A stretch of 64,000 nt of DNA, taken from Liolophura sinensis (Eukaryota > Mollusca > Polyplacophora > Chitonida > Chitonidae). The stretch lies in the NCBI RefSeq assembly GCF_032854445.1, contig NC_088296.1, positions 19,087,485 to 19,151,484 of the forward strand. The letters run 5' to 3'. The stretch's first letter is position 1, and every line of letters begins with the position of its first letter. The notes under the pieces are model-generated. The model was not told the origin of the DNA and did not search any database. It saw nothing but the letters and a program-made list of their open reading frames with translations. The translations under genes and the position numbers were made by a program. This document shows positions 32,850 to 43,395 of this stretch, piece by piece.

Positions 32850-33627
32850 TTTTGCTGCATCCACTGGGAGCCAGGAGAGTGTGCGACGCTCTCGTATCGA
32901 GTCCATTATTTTGATATGAGCTGGTGATGCCAGTTTCATTTGGGAGGACAGATTTTTATGCCGACACCGTTTGTGTACCACAGTAGTACTGATGTCTGGT
33001 TTATGTGAATTTCTGCGGAAGTCACGTTTATTGGTGTTCGGATCTTGATTATGATTATACAGTGTGGACTGTGTAATTTGTTTAACACGCTGACCTCACC
33101 TGACCGACAAGGTCGTCAAGGACTCTAAACTGAAGTTTTCAGTTTTGCAAAGGACGTTCGTTCTGCCACAAGGTGACATTACTCTACGTCTCTGAACGGC
33201 TCGTTTGTGAGCTTCTGCGGTAGCTGTGACTGATCTGAAGTGGATTATACCTCCATGCCTGTATTTACCCTGTGTTGTGCTCTGCGGGTGTGACGTCATT
33301 GAAAGGCTTGACTGTTCCAGTTCTGTGTAACCTGTGTACTGTGTTCGTGTTCGCTAACCTGGCGAAGTACCTGTCTAGGACAATTTGTGACTTGTGTGGA
33401 TTGTGTGTTTATCCCATGGTCTTTACGTTGGATTTCCTGGAATACATCCCTTGGGATGCAAAGGTGAACTGGAAACTTGTAAAGACCGGTAATACTGATG
33501 TGTATGTTGTTGTTGTTGTTGAACTGTCTGTAAAACTGTACGTCTCATTCTATATATAAAGCATTGTTAACATTGTAATATTGAGTCACTGAGTCTGTTT
33601 TCTGTTGCTGCTTTCTATACCGTAACA
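32850..33627 (+). repeat. 3' LTR, R-U5-like portion only (778 bp)
   Basis: Matches 27923-28701 with about three differences and ends GTAACA. The first ~236 bp of the 5' LTR, including the TATA box, have no counterpart. Between the pol stop (32745) and 32850 lies AT-rich sequence without a clear polypurine tract. Confidence 0.85.
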
Positions 33628-33631
33628 CTTC

Positions 33632-33888
33632 GTTTAAGAAAGGACTAATTAGCTAATTAGGTCTTACGGAGAATAGGTCGTTACAGAATATGATTATGTT
33701 GCGACAAGTGCTATATATGATATTTGGCTTCTCTACCAGACTTTGATAGTAGAAATTCTTGCACGCAAATACAATACTGTTTGGACCTAAGTCGGTGTTT
33801 CTGTATCGCTAATAGTCATTTATTTCATTCGCTTTGAACATTCCTTGCGTCTTTTGATCATCATTAAAATTGCTGACTATTTCTATTT

Positions 33889-33941
<53 letters not shown>

Positions 33942-34102
33942 TGGCTCTTAGGTCAGTGCGAACAATAAAAATGTTGGGAAATTAAATCGCAAATGATGGA
34001 TAAACGAGGTGTAAAAGTATGGTGTCCTCTATTACGGTTGGGGGAACTACTGGTGAAAAAATAAATGGCCAGTGACATCGCTTGCTAAATGCTTCGTCTT
34101 AC
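33632..34102. other. Gene A last intron, part right of the retroelement
   Basis: Includes a (TA)n microsatellite at 33892-33939. The counterpart in copy 2 is longer (56204-56286). Confidence 0.8.
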
Positions 34103-34204
34103 CTGTCATTATGGCTTTTTGATCAACGCGCATAACAGGCTTCTGCTCTGATTCCAAGTCAGACTTCACTTTTGGTTCCAGCACTGGCTTCAATACAGGT
34201 GCGT
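34103..34204 (-). CDS. Gene A, linker 2 exon
   Basis: 102 bp, phase 1 at both ends. Acceptor tttttcag and donor GTAAG. Encodes a Pro/Lys/Glu-rich spacer (APVLKPVLEPKVKSDLESEQ then KPVMRVDQKAIMT) without cysteines. Gene B has the same 102-bp exon (56579-56680) with only substitutions, several of them silent or conservative. It joins lectin domain 2 (VCEY) to the PAN exon without a frame break. Confidence 0.75.
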
Positions 34205-36452
34205 CTGAAAAACAAATGGTTTCCAAGTGTGTCAGTGAGTGAGGAAATACTACGTTTTTTATATTTGTTTTCGCGATACAGAAACATTATTCTACTCAGT
34301 TTGCCTAAATGGGTATGCATGCTCATTACGAACACTTATCGCGGCAGTAATCTAAAAATATTTTCATAAAAGTTTGTTTGAGGCTGTATATGAACGTTAG
34401 GGGCCGTCCATAAAGTATGGTGTCCTCTAAATCCGAACTTTACAAATGCACTGCCAGAATTATTGGAGATTACTACTCCCCTGATATATTTTCTTCTCTG
34501 TATAAAGGCATTAAATGTCGCTATTTTTTCTCCAGTCCAAAGCTCCTGACAACCATCACAACAATTCTGTTTGTTCATATTTCGGTTTCTTTCGTATAAG
34601 TGTTCATTATCATCTGGTACCGTTTCTAGTCCTGATCAGCGATGACTGAAACATTTACCCAAACTACTCAGGCCACACAGATCATGTGTAACCATGGACA
34701 GGCATCAGCGACACCTATCTTGTTCAAGATGTCGCTGAACAATTTAAGCCGAACATGACTAATAAGTACTATAGCGTGTATAGTATTTATACATTTACAA
34801 ATCACATATTCAGCTTTCAAATTTACCAAATTTACTTACAATATAGTGACTAAATTCTATTATAACAATTGTACTAAATTTAATTCGGCCCAAAAGTTTG
34901 AGTCGGTCTCGTGTGCATCTAATTCTTATGGAATGGTGGCTGACAATTATCTTTGAGTCGTGACAAAACCTGACAAGTGCAGGAATGACCAAGCCGCTAA
35001 AAAAACCATTTTCTAAATCCAATGTCACATGTAAGACCATATTAAATGACAATGGATTGACAGAGTATTCTGGTTGTGGTATATCCTGACTGTGCTATAT
35101 CCTGTCGGTACAAAATTTTGACTGTGGTATATTCCGACTCTGTTGTATTCTAAACTTGCTATGCTCCGACTGTTATATTTTTTTGACTGTGTTACATGTT
35201 GTGCTTTACCCTGACTGCGTTATACAAGCTTTCTGACTGTGCTTTCTTCCGACTGCTATATGCTATTTGTGCCATGTTCTGATTGGGTTATTGGCTCTCT
35301 GTGTTTTAACCCGACTGTATTACATTCTCGTTGCTATAATCTACCTGTTATGTTCCCACTGTGCTATGTTTCCACTGTGTTATACATGTATTTCAACTGT
35401 GTTATATTGTGACGGTGTTATATTTTAAGTATGCTATATTAGGGCTGTCTTGTATTATGACCCGAATATTTTGACTGTGCTATTTTCTGAATGTGCTGTA
35501 TTCTGACTGTGTTATATATTGTGTTATATGTGTTGTATCCCGACTGTAAATTTCCAAAATGTGAGCTGCTCAAACAGTACATACATCAGATATGTAAGCT
35601 GCAGTTGTCACATAATTATGATTATTAGTATATTTTCTCTTATATTTGTAGCCTAAGCCACAACTACACTAACGGCATCTGCGACTACTAATTAAGACAA
35701 CCTGTGAGTAAAAACCGCGAGAAATTACTGTATATTGGCCTGATCTTCCTTAGATTTTTTTTTTTTTTTTGATTGGTGTTTTACGGCGTACTCAAGAATA
35801 TTTCACTTATACGACGGCGGCCAGCATTATGGTGGGTGGAAACCGGGCAGAGCCCGGGGGAAACCCACGACCATCCGCAGGTTGCTGGCAAACCTTCCCA
35901 CGTGATTTTCCTTAGAAGATCTTGGTGAGTCCTTAAGGCAAAGGCCACTCTAAAATGAAGTATTGTCAGATGAAAGACGATTCAAAACTGTCCAGGTAAA
36001 AAGTTCGATATTTTTTTACAACTTCTTTAGCCTAGTAATATGCATTTGAACATTTTATTCTATGGTGCACATTTCCGACCACAATGGAGACAGTGATGTC
36101 ACACCAGGTTTTTGCTACTTAACACACAACAGGCTGCTACATTTCGTCACTGTGAATCGATGTGTATGAATCTGTTAGCCACAGATTGGCAATGGTGTCA
36201 TGGGGGCGAGTGGATGGTTTGGATAAATTGTCCTACAAGAGTCATTGGATGACATTAAAGGTGGCTACCATCACTTTCTCAAGTTTCAGGAGGGAAAGTC
36301 AGCCGCGATATTCCGGTGAGATTGATCCCTTAAAATAACAATATCAGTACTTGCATTGCAAACAAACCCTCTGGATAGGCTATCAATGACGATCGGCATT
36401 TTTAGGGAGAGGACAATCCCTTTGGATAGGCTATTCACGATCATTAACTTAC
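34205..36452. other. Intron of gene A with degenerate repeat and SINE
   Basis: 35060-35540 is a degenerate tandem repeat of about 20 bp (variants of ctgactgtgttatatt). No exon is seen. Aligns with 56681-58970, where 57580-58070 holds the same repeat. Confidence 0.7.
35755..35907 (-). mobile_element. tRNA-derived SINE, 5'-truncated
   Basis: T-rich tail, body to ccttcccacgtg. Target duplication ttccttaga at 35746-35754 and 35908-35916. Also present in copy 2 (58275-58425), so insertion predates the duplication or was spread by gene conversion. Confidence 0.9.
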
Positions 36453-36608
36453 CATATTCACATACAAACTTTGAAGAGACATCACAGTACGCTTGCGTCC
36501 ACTCCCATCCTTCAGGATACGGACACAGGCGACCACAGTCCAATTTGTATCTTAGAAACCTATAAGTGTGAGGGTTTATAAACCAGCGCAGAGAATACAT
36601 GGGTGTTC
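36453..36608 (-). CDS. Gene A, C-type lectin domain 2, C-terminal half
   Basis: 156 bp, phase 1 at both ends; acceptor atatttgcag, donor GTAAG. Encodes TPMYSLRWF ... CGRLCPYPEGWEWTQAYC ... KFVCEYG, with the CTLD signature of WxW before a cysteine and a closing FVCE. The usual calcium/sugar residues (EPN or QPD, and WND) are not present in their expected places: INPHTY and WTQAY stand there instead. So classical calcium-dependent sugar binding is doubtful. Nearly identical exon in gene B (58971-59126). Confidence 0.85.
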
Positions 36609-37758
36609 CTGCAAATATATAAACATAATCCTCAGCATTAATGTGAAGTTTTCTTTTTAATGCGATTGTTGACATCCATTTAAATCTTTAGTAACGGGGA
36701 GAATAGATGTATTAAGAAGAGTGTATAAATTTAGACGTTTGTTTAACAATTCCAGCTGGACGTTGGTTAAACAATTACAGCTGATATTTAACATAGTTAG
36801 GGGAAGCATGTTTATTGTGGTGAATTAGAACGCCACGCTGGATATATGAACAGCTGCTTTCCATCTGCAACAGAGGTATACATTTTAATTATCGACAACT
36901 TACATACTGGCATAGCACACATTTTAAGTACTGACCTCATTCATGCGCCTCGAATATTCCTGGCGTCTTGCCAACAATTTTGCAAACGCATGACTGCGTG
37001 TCATTGCATAATCCTGTCCTAATTTCATACTTGACATACTCTCTTAGTTCATTGTTTTTTCGTGTTATCGAACTAGTCTTGTGATTATTAACCAGGAGTG
37101 TACATTTTTGTTGACTTCTGTATACGACGGTCCAGTTTCGATGCACAGATTTAGAGTTTGCTTGTTCGAATCCAGTTGTGTTTTTGATATCATTGTACCG
37201 AAGTTTACAATTAGTGTGGTGAGCCGATCAGGACATTCTCGCACAATATATCACACAGTTTTGTGCCTTATTATTGTAAAGTTTATTTTGTAACATAATT
37301 TACATTTGTGGATTGCATGCGGGCCAGTGTTTCTTTGGTGATTGGAAGATATTGGGGTGGGGGGGTAAATGTTTTTTTTACATTTCATTCAAAATGTAGT
37401 CTCTGTATAACGTTGATGTGTATGGAAACACGCAGATACACGTACAATCAGAACACACGCACAAATGCACAAACATGCACCCGCGCACAAACCCGGGCCA
37501 CACAAACGCACACGAATTTATATACATGGTTGGCCTAGCCATATCTTTCACCCAACAGGGATTGAAAGACTATCCGGGCAAACAGGATTAAATCGTACCA
37601 AAGGCATTCAGTACAGCAGGGTTAGTTATACAGGGATGTCTCACTGGGTATAACTCGAATGCCTCAAATAGCTGATAAAATATACACATCCTTTAGGCGA
37701 GTCCATACTGAGAAAATGTGTTTCACAAGTAAGGTAACATTACACACAAAGTTCATAC
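36609..37758. other. Intron between the two halves of lectin domain 2 (gene A)
   Basis: Aligns with 59127-60292. Holds a G-run near 37358 and AC-rich sequence near 37440-37510. No exon. Confidence 0.65.
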
Positions 37759-38014
37759 CGTCACCCAGACCCACAGATTTTCCTTCTCCCGGTCTGATAC
37801 CCAATCCAAACACAGTTTTCATCAACACGAGAGCTCAGAAATCTGGTCATTGGTGCGTTCAGTACGCTTGTTCCTGGTTCTGGTATGATTTTTGCCAAAC
37901 GCCCACCATCTTTTTCACAACTGGTCACTGCGTTTGCAAAATCAGTCTCCACATCTGAAACTTTGTTGATCTTGCCGTTGTGGACAATCTCCTTGGCATC
38001 GACACTGCTGGCAG
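37759..38014 (-). pseudogene. Gene A, C-type lectin domain 2, N-terminal half, frameshifted
   Basis: Splice sites are intact (acceptor catttgcag, donor GTATG), but the exon is 256 bp where gene B (60293-60550) and lectin domain 1 (42329-42586) have 258. Two single-base losses relative to gene B, one in a C-run (ataccca against atacccca) and one near the donor (gtcaccc against gtcaaccc), break the frame after NCVWIG. Upstream of that the peptide is a normal CTLD N-half (VSDVETDFANAVTSCEKDGG). This is either a recent disabling change or homopolymer error in the assembly. Confidence 0.8.
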
Positions 38015-38394
38015 CTGCAAATGTTTTGTCCATTCATGACATGAAATGACCACTGATTAGAAAATTAGTTATACTCATATCGAAAACATATCTGCACAAA
38101 TCAATAATTATCTAGTTCTAAAAATTATAACTGATATTAAAAGATTTCCTGTTACGCTGGCTTCATGACAAGACGGAAGGCTTTCATTTTGACAGTTAAT
38201 TATCATTTCTTGGATTCCAGTAAACACCGAAGGTTATGACGATTTGAATCAATGTCACAATTTTCACTGCAAAATGTAGTGTGTAAAGAATATTCTATCA
38301 AACTTCAATAATAATTCAATAGTACACTAAAATCGTAATTCTAATTCGAGTACGGTTGTCTTGTGAGTACAAATAAAGATGGACTGTGTGTCTA

Positions 38395-38622
38395 AAGCCG
38401 GCACAACGACTCAGAAGCCTCTCACCATTGGCGGTCGCTGTCAGTTCAAGTTTAGCTCATGATGGCATGATTCCTCTACAGTGATACGGAGGAAGGTGGG
38501 TTTACCCCGGCCTCAGCCCGACTTCCTCCCACCCATAATACTGACCGCGGTCGTATAAGTGAAATCTTATTGAGTGTGACGTAAAACGTCAATCCAATCA
38601 AATAAATAAATAGATAAATAAA
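38395..38622 (+). mobile_element. Diverged SINE, plus orientation; empty site for the 460-bp element
   Basis: Body from gaagcctctcaccattgg to the (AAAT)n tail. The junction ttcctct/acagtg at 38477/38478 is continuous here, whereas the duplicate at 61 kb carries a ~460-bp insertion at that point. Confidence 0.8.
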
Positions 38623-38989
38623 TATATCTGCCTCTTTTTGAATAATTAGCGCCCAGGAACCTAATGCATGTAATTTAGCCAAAATGGAGGTATGACAATA
38701 AATGATTTTTAATCAGTTACAATGAAACAAGAAACATATTCTGATCAACAACAATGTTTAACCCACAGCGTACATGATTTGGATGTTGATTTCATTGTTT
38801 CATCTAGAATATATCTTCCCCATTTCCGACATCATATAAAGTTGATGACTGTCTCTCTTTGCATGAAATATATGCGACCAGACATATGTATACCAGCATT
38901 CAATGAGAATGATCGTTCCAGTTCAATAAACACAGGGTCAGTTCCCAAAACGGCGCACAACGTACACCACTGAGGAAAGAACACAGTAT

Positions 38990-39560
38990 GCAAATTCAGA
39001 GTAGGACGGAATCATGCAAAGGAAGTAGTCAACAGTTTTCCATGATGTTGGAAAGACGAAAGGAATATTTTAGACGTATGAATGAAATAAGTGTTTAAAT
39101 TGTACACCTTGTCAGTATTCAACTTGTGGATAATGAAATATGTATCTCAGTCTCCCTTCGTTTGCAGCTGTTCATGCAACGTGGTGATCTACTTAAACAC
39201 GAAGAATATGCAGCTGATAGTCCCGAGTTAGGCGGAAATAGACATAATTTGGAAGCAGAATGCCAGAGATTATTATACTTACAAGAGTATGCGATACCAA
39301 CAAGACATTTTGAGTAATTCAAGACCAATGAAGTCTAATAAGTTGCAATTAAATTTAGTGCATTTTGTACCTAATTCTGCTTAAGTCATTGTGGTAGTGG
39401 CGTCCAATTTGCTAGTATTTATGCATTTACAAGAACAGTTAGAATAAAACCCTGAGGTAAATTGCCAAGAGCCTGTGTTTCACGGTTTCGTGTGACCAGT
39501 TGCCAGCTATCATACTGTCGTCGCTGCTCTGGTTTTATTGCATGTTCTGTACTTTTTAAA
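38990..39560 (+). repeat. Repeats R2 and R1, adjoining
   Basis: R2 at 38990-39285 and R1 at 39317-39560. R1 is the best copy: tgtacctaattctgcttaag, tatttatgcatttacaagaa, gttagaataaaacc, then gtgaccagttgccagctatc. The diverged parallel segment at 45470-46060 lacks R1, so R1 inserted here later. Confidence 0.6.
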
Positions 39561-40092
39561 TTATATCATATTCATTGTAAAACCGAAGAATTTAGAGTGA
39601 ACTGACTAAACACACCAGTTTTATACAGTAATAACTTATAAATTCGTCAAACACCACACAGGCTTCAAGGAGAGATATGTAAACACCATAAGAGGAATCG
39701 TTCGATGTATTGCTCTCCCAATCAGTATAATTTACAATGTCAAGATTAAAACTATCTCTCTTTTCTGTGAGAGAGGAAAACGTACTTATTTAAATGCCAG
39801 TATAGGTCCAGATAACATGTACCATCTTAAGATTCTGGTTTCATTAAAGTTTAGCCAATATATATATATCAGGCAACTCTTTATGACTGTGGCTATGGAG
39901 AAATCAACTCTGGTATGATTTAAGATTTTGATGAGACCAAGAAAGATAAGAGCATGTACTCTATCGGACAATTATGTTGCAAATGATATTAAACGGTTGT
40001 TAATATACATTTTAAATAATACAGATAGAAAACTGCGCGGGCGCATACAATTGAGTACAGTTTAAACGTTTATATAAAATTTATATTCACAC

Positions 40093-40158
40093 CTTTCCAC
40101 GTGGACTTTGGAAGCCCTGGAGTAGTTCCACATGCCTTTTCATCTGTGTTACATGCAT
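40093..40158 (-). CDS. Gene A, linker 1 exon
   Basis: 66 bp, phase 1 at both ends; acceptor tcttccag, donor GTGTGA. Encodes the short spacer DACNTDEKACGTTPGLPKST followed by WK, with two cysteines. It links the two lectin domains in frame. Gene B has the exon with one base missing (63097-63161). Confidence 0.7.
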
Positions 40159-40609
40159 CTGGAAGAAAAGAATACACGTAATATCCATACCTAAGTACTA
40201 CTTACTTTAAAAGACACCTGCATCTCACACATTATTTGCAATAATGGGGCGCCGCAAGAAAACTACACATTTGTACATGCTGCTTGTCATTCTCTTCTGT
40301 CATGGGAATATTTATCCATAATTTGCAGCAAATACAACAATTTCACATTCCCCTGGTTGCACGTCTTGTTTAAAAAATGTTTTTTAAATCGATAAAAAAT
40401 GTCCAGAAACCATTACCAGTCACACCTATGAGACACTGCGGTCGTACAGGTAGATCCCTGCGATCTTAAAAAAAGATGTACAGGTAGACGAACAACTGGG
40501 CCAGTATACGGTGTATCCATTCCATGGATCAATGTGTATCACTAGAAAGGAAGTCCTTGTATCCACGTGTATTTCCATCCATAATGGCAGGCTATGGATA
40601 TCAACTCAC

Positions 40610-40768
40610 CATATTCACACACCAACTTTAAAGAGGTACCACATCTGACTTGTTCCCATTTCCATTCATTGTCACTCTGACATAGGCGACCACATGTTAA
40701 GTAATTTTTCATATAAAAATAAATCTCAGGAGGCGGTACCTTCCAGGACACATGTCTAACAGGTTGTC
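40610..40768 (-). CDS. Gene A, C-type lectin domain 1, C-terminal half
   Basis: 159 bp, phase 1 at both ends; acceptor ctaattgtag, donor GTGAGT. Encodes QPVRHVSWKV ... CGRLCQSDNEWKWEQVRC ... KLVCEYG. It carries the same WxW..C and VCE signature as lectin domain 2, again without the canonical calcium-site residues. In frame here; the gene B counterpart is two bases longer and broken. Confidence 0.85.
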
Positions 40769-41602
40769 CTACAATTAGAAAAAAACACGGTGGTGACTGT
40801 AAAGTGTTCTGGTTGATACGACTGTGACATGTTTCAAAAGGCCACTGAAACCGACAAAACTGATGTTTTAAATATAGCCTATACATGTACATATCTATCC
40901 AGTTTGGATATACTGCAAAACAGGCTAGACATAGCTGTGTATTTAAGTCAATATACAGTGAAACTTTTATACCCTTAAACCTGTAATATGAGTTAATGTA
41001 TAATACAATATTAATGTAAACAATAGTTTACACATGCGTGTTGAGTAGCCCAGCATGCGCCAGAGTGTAAGACATGGACAATGAACCTGATATGCCAATG
41101 TGTTGGATTATTCTCCAGACGTTATTGATCAACCGACATGTCTACGACTGGGCAGGCAGAGAGCTGAACTCTTCAGTCACCGCATGGAGGTTACAACACA
41201 GTTTTTAAATATTCTGACCGCTACATGACCATGAAGTACTTACCTAGCATTATCAATGATTCCTAAACGCCATAGAAGAAAGTGACCCCTTCTTCACGCA
41301 TAAAAGAAGTTCAAAAATGTGTGGTACAATTATTGAACTCATGATTAGGACTAGGAAAATAGCCTACTAATTCATGTCTTACCAATTTTTCTCTTTTTTA
41401 CGAATGTAATTTCTGAGTCATGTTTGCGATATTGTTTATGCCATACATTTTACAAAATCACTGTGACTTTGATAAGTGTACTCACATTTCTTATCATGTA
41501 TGGGTTTTTTGTATGTTACCGTTTGTTGACGCAAACAAACGGCGTGTCCGAGTGAACAATCTTACGGTACATGTTTGTGTATTTATTTCTCGGTTACAAG
41601 TC

Positions 41603-41802
41603 NNNNNNNNNNNNNNNNNNNNNNNNNNNNNNNNNNNNNNNNNNNNNNNNNNNNNNNNNNNNNNNNNNNNNNNNNNNNNNNNNNNNNNNNNNNNNNNNNN
41701 NNNNNNNNNNNNNNNNNNNNNNNNNNNNNNNNNNNNNNNNNNNNNNNNNNNNNNNNNNNNNNNNNNNNNNNNNNNNNNNNNNNNNNNNNNNNNNNNNNNN
41801 NN
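41603..41802. other. Assembly gap (200 N) flanked by the same sequence
   Basis: Exactly 200 N. The ~63 bases before it (41540-41602) and the ~61 after it (41803-41863) are the same apart from two differences. Open frames running through the N are meaningless. Confidence 0.98.
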
Positions 41803-42089
41803 CGGCGTGTCCGGTGAACAATCTTACGGTGCATGTTTGTGTATTTATTTCTCGGTTACAAGTTATTACTGATATCAGTTGCACGATCATGAACTGTAGA
41901 CATAATGAGCGAGTGCAGTAGAAATTATTGTAATTTGCTATGAAACACTTTGATGCAATGCTGTTAAGACCGAAAAAGACTGCCCAAGTTAACTGGATGG
42001 GACCGTGAACATAGTTTCTGCTATCCTGGGTCATTTGCGTCGCGCTAGAACGTTAACTTCCTCGTCCATCCCCCACCCCAACCCCCGCC

Positions 42090-42290
42090 CTAATTGTGTC
42101 TAATTCTGCATAAGTCATGATGATAAGGGAAATGTAATTTACTGCTATTTGTGCAGTTACATGAACAGTTAAAATAAAACCCGAATTGATGTAAATTTCC
42201 AAGAGGTGGGATTTCACCGGTGAAGTGTGACCATTTGTCAACTATCGTACTCTCTTCGTTGTCATGGTTGTCCTGTTTATGCTGTACGTC
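42090..42290 (+). repeat. Dispersed repeat R1
   Basis: gtctaattctgcataagtca, cagttaaaataaaacc, gggatttcaccggtgaag and gaccatttgtcaactatc in R1 order. Confidence 0.6.
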
Positions 42291-42328
42291 CATATATATC
42301 TATATAACACAAAAGACACAATTCATAC

Positions 42329-42586
42329 CATCAGTCCACTTCCATCGGCCGGTAAGTGACAAATCTGACGCCCCGATCCAAGCACAGTTTTCGCCAACAC
42401 GAGGGCTCAAAAATTGGGATAACGGTGCGTAGAAGTTGTCCGTTACCGTTTGTTGTGTGATTTTGGCCAACATTCCTCCATTCTGTTCACAAAAGGCTTT
42501 TGCATTTTCAAAGTCAGTCTCAGTATCGGATATTTTATAAGTTTTGCCTTTGTAGATATATTGGCTGCTATCGGCACTGCTGACAG
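42329..42586 (-). CDS. Gene A, C-type lectin domain 1, N-terminal half
   Basis: 258 bp, phase 1 at both ends; acceptor ttttcag, donor GTATG. The full 86-codon frame is open although it has no useful ATG. Encodes VSSADSSQYIYKGKTYKISD ... FCEQNGGMLAKI ... ENCAWIGASD ... WKWTDG, the first half of a CTLD with its first cysteine, the La.I strand and the WxWxDG end. It is clearly a paralogue of the domain 2 exon at 60293-60550, which shares KxYKxSDxETDF and the NCxWIG core. The join to 40768 gives TDGQPV, as expected for a CTLD. Confidence 0.88.
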
Positions 42587-43395
42587 CTGAAAATGTACCA
42601 ATTTAATATTAGGAAGATGACGTGACATGTAGATATATTCACACATGTGCACATGCAGAAAAAATGCCTGTACAAAAAATGACTAGCTTTAGGTCAAACA
42701 AATACAAATCCCAAGCAAGACTGATGTGAGCAAATTCGTGTTTCTGGAACTGTCTCTCTTCAAACAATGTGTGCGCTTGCATGCCACTTACATCACTGGT
42801 ACGACTAGACAAACTTGACCTTTGGAGCCTAAGTGATACAAGTATTCTTGCCTAGACTAAGCTTTGCCTGTAGTGTCCTCTCGCCGAAGTATTAAATCGG
42901 AAGTTAGCAAAAAACTCTTTTACGTATTTGTTAGAATAATGTTGTGTTTTCCTTGTTATCTATGGAGAAAGCATGTGTTTAAAGTACCGTTAAATAAAAT
43001 GTCGTAGCAAAGCTTGAAAAAGAGTTTTTTGTTTTGTTTTCTGACATCACTTCCTGTCTCATCACAGTTGCTCTAGTGATTTAGGCGTTTTTAATTTCTG
43101 TACAAGTTTTGCTAGTGGTAGCAATGATGCAATGTAATGCAGGAAGCGGCGCATACGCTATAAATAATATGGTTCTGTTGATATTTGCGATAAGCGCGCA
43201 TTTAGCACCGCCCTAGTTCCATTCTCATATTCAAGAGAGGACATCCATGAGCTTGTCTATCCTAAGGAAGATTGAATATTGAAAAATGATTAGCTTCAAG
43301 TAAAACACCAGCCGAGGTATTGTCGCCTAAAGAGGACTGTCGCACATAGGATTGTCGCACACTGCAAGAGGACTGTCACACATAAATACGACTAT
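42587..43395. other. Intron of gene A, nothing recognised
   Basis: A short gaggactgtcgcacata-like motif repeats two or three times near 43330-43385. Confidence 0.5.

Larger units (their letters stand above)
27686..33627 (+). mobile_element. Gmr1-like Ty3/gypsy LTR retroelement, RT-deleted
   Basis: Flanked by a 4-bp target duplication CTTC (27682-27685 and 33628-33631). Ends TGTTA ... TAACA. Comparing with the empty site in copy 2 of the segmental duplication (near 55946) confirms both boundaries. It holds a 5' LTR, a primer-binding site, a gag/pol region and a shortened 3' LTR. The shared LTR portions differ at only about three positions over ~780 bp, so insertion was recent. It lies antisense in the last intron of gene A. 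Domain order gag-protease-integrase-RT/RNase H matches the Gmr1-like group, known for Ty1/copia-like Pol order in a Ty3/gypsy lineage. Lacking most of RT, it cannot copy itself without help. Confidence 0.92.
38015..40092. other. Intron of gene A rich in repeats
   Basis: Holds the SINE at 38395-38622 and R2+R1 at 38990-39560. The rest aligns with 60551-63096. Frames such as 39126-39317 recur in copy 2 but have no domain. Confidence 0.6.
23870..41000. repeat. Tandem segmental duplication, copy 1 (gene A unit)
   Basis: Collinear with 51045-64000 throughout, apart from a retroelement present only here (27686-33627), a replaced stretch (25640-26300 against 52900-53920), and other small indels. 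By eye, similarity is lower at the left (24-27.6 kb) and very high at 35-41 kb. The homology is still running at the window end, so the unit may extend to about 51 kb, where copy 2 begins. Confidence 0.9.
40769..42328. other. Intron inside lectin domain 1 of gene A, with gap
   Basis: Contains the assembly gap and an R1 copy (42090-42290). No exon seen. Confidence 0.6.

Noticed and set aside
39126-39317. 63-residue frame conserved at 62123-62314
   Set aside because: Conservation follows from the duplication. It lies in repeat R2 inside an intron and shows no domain.
41420-42034. Open frames of 80-150 residues across 41.6-41.8 kb
   Set aside because: They exist only because the N run contains no stops.
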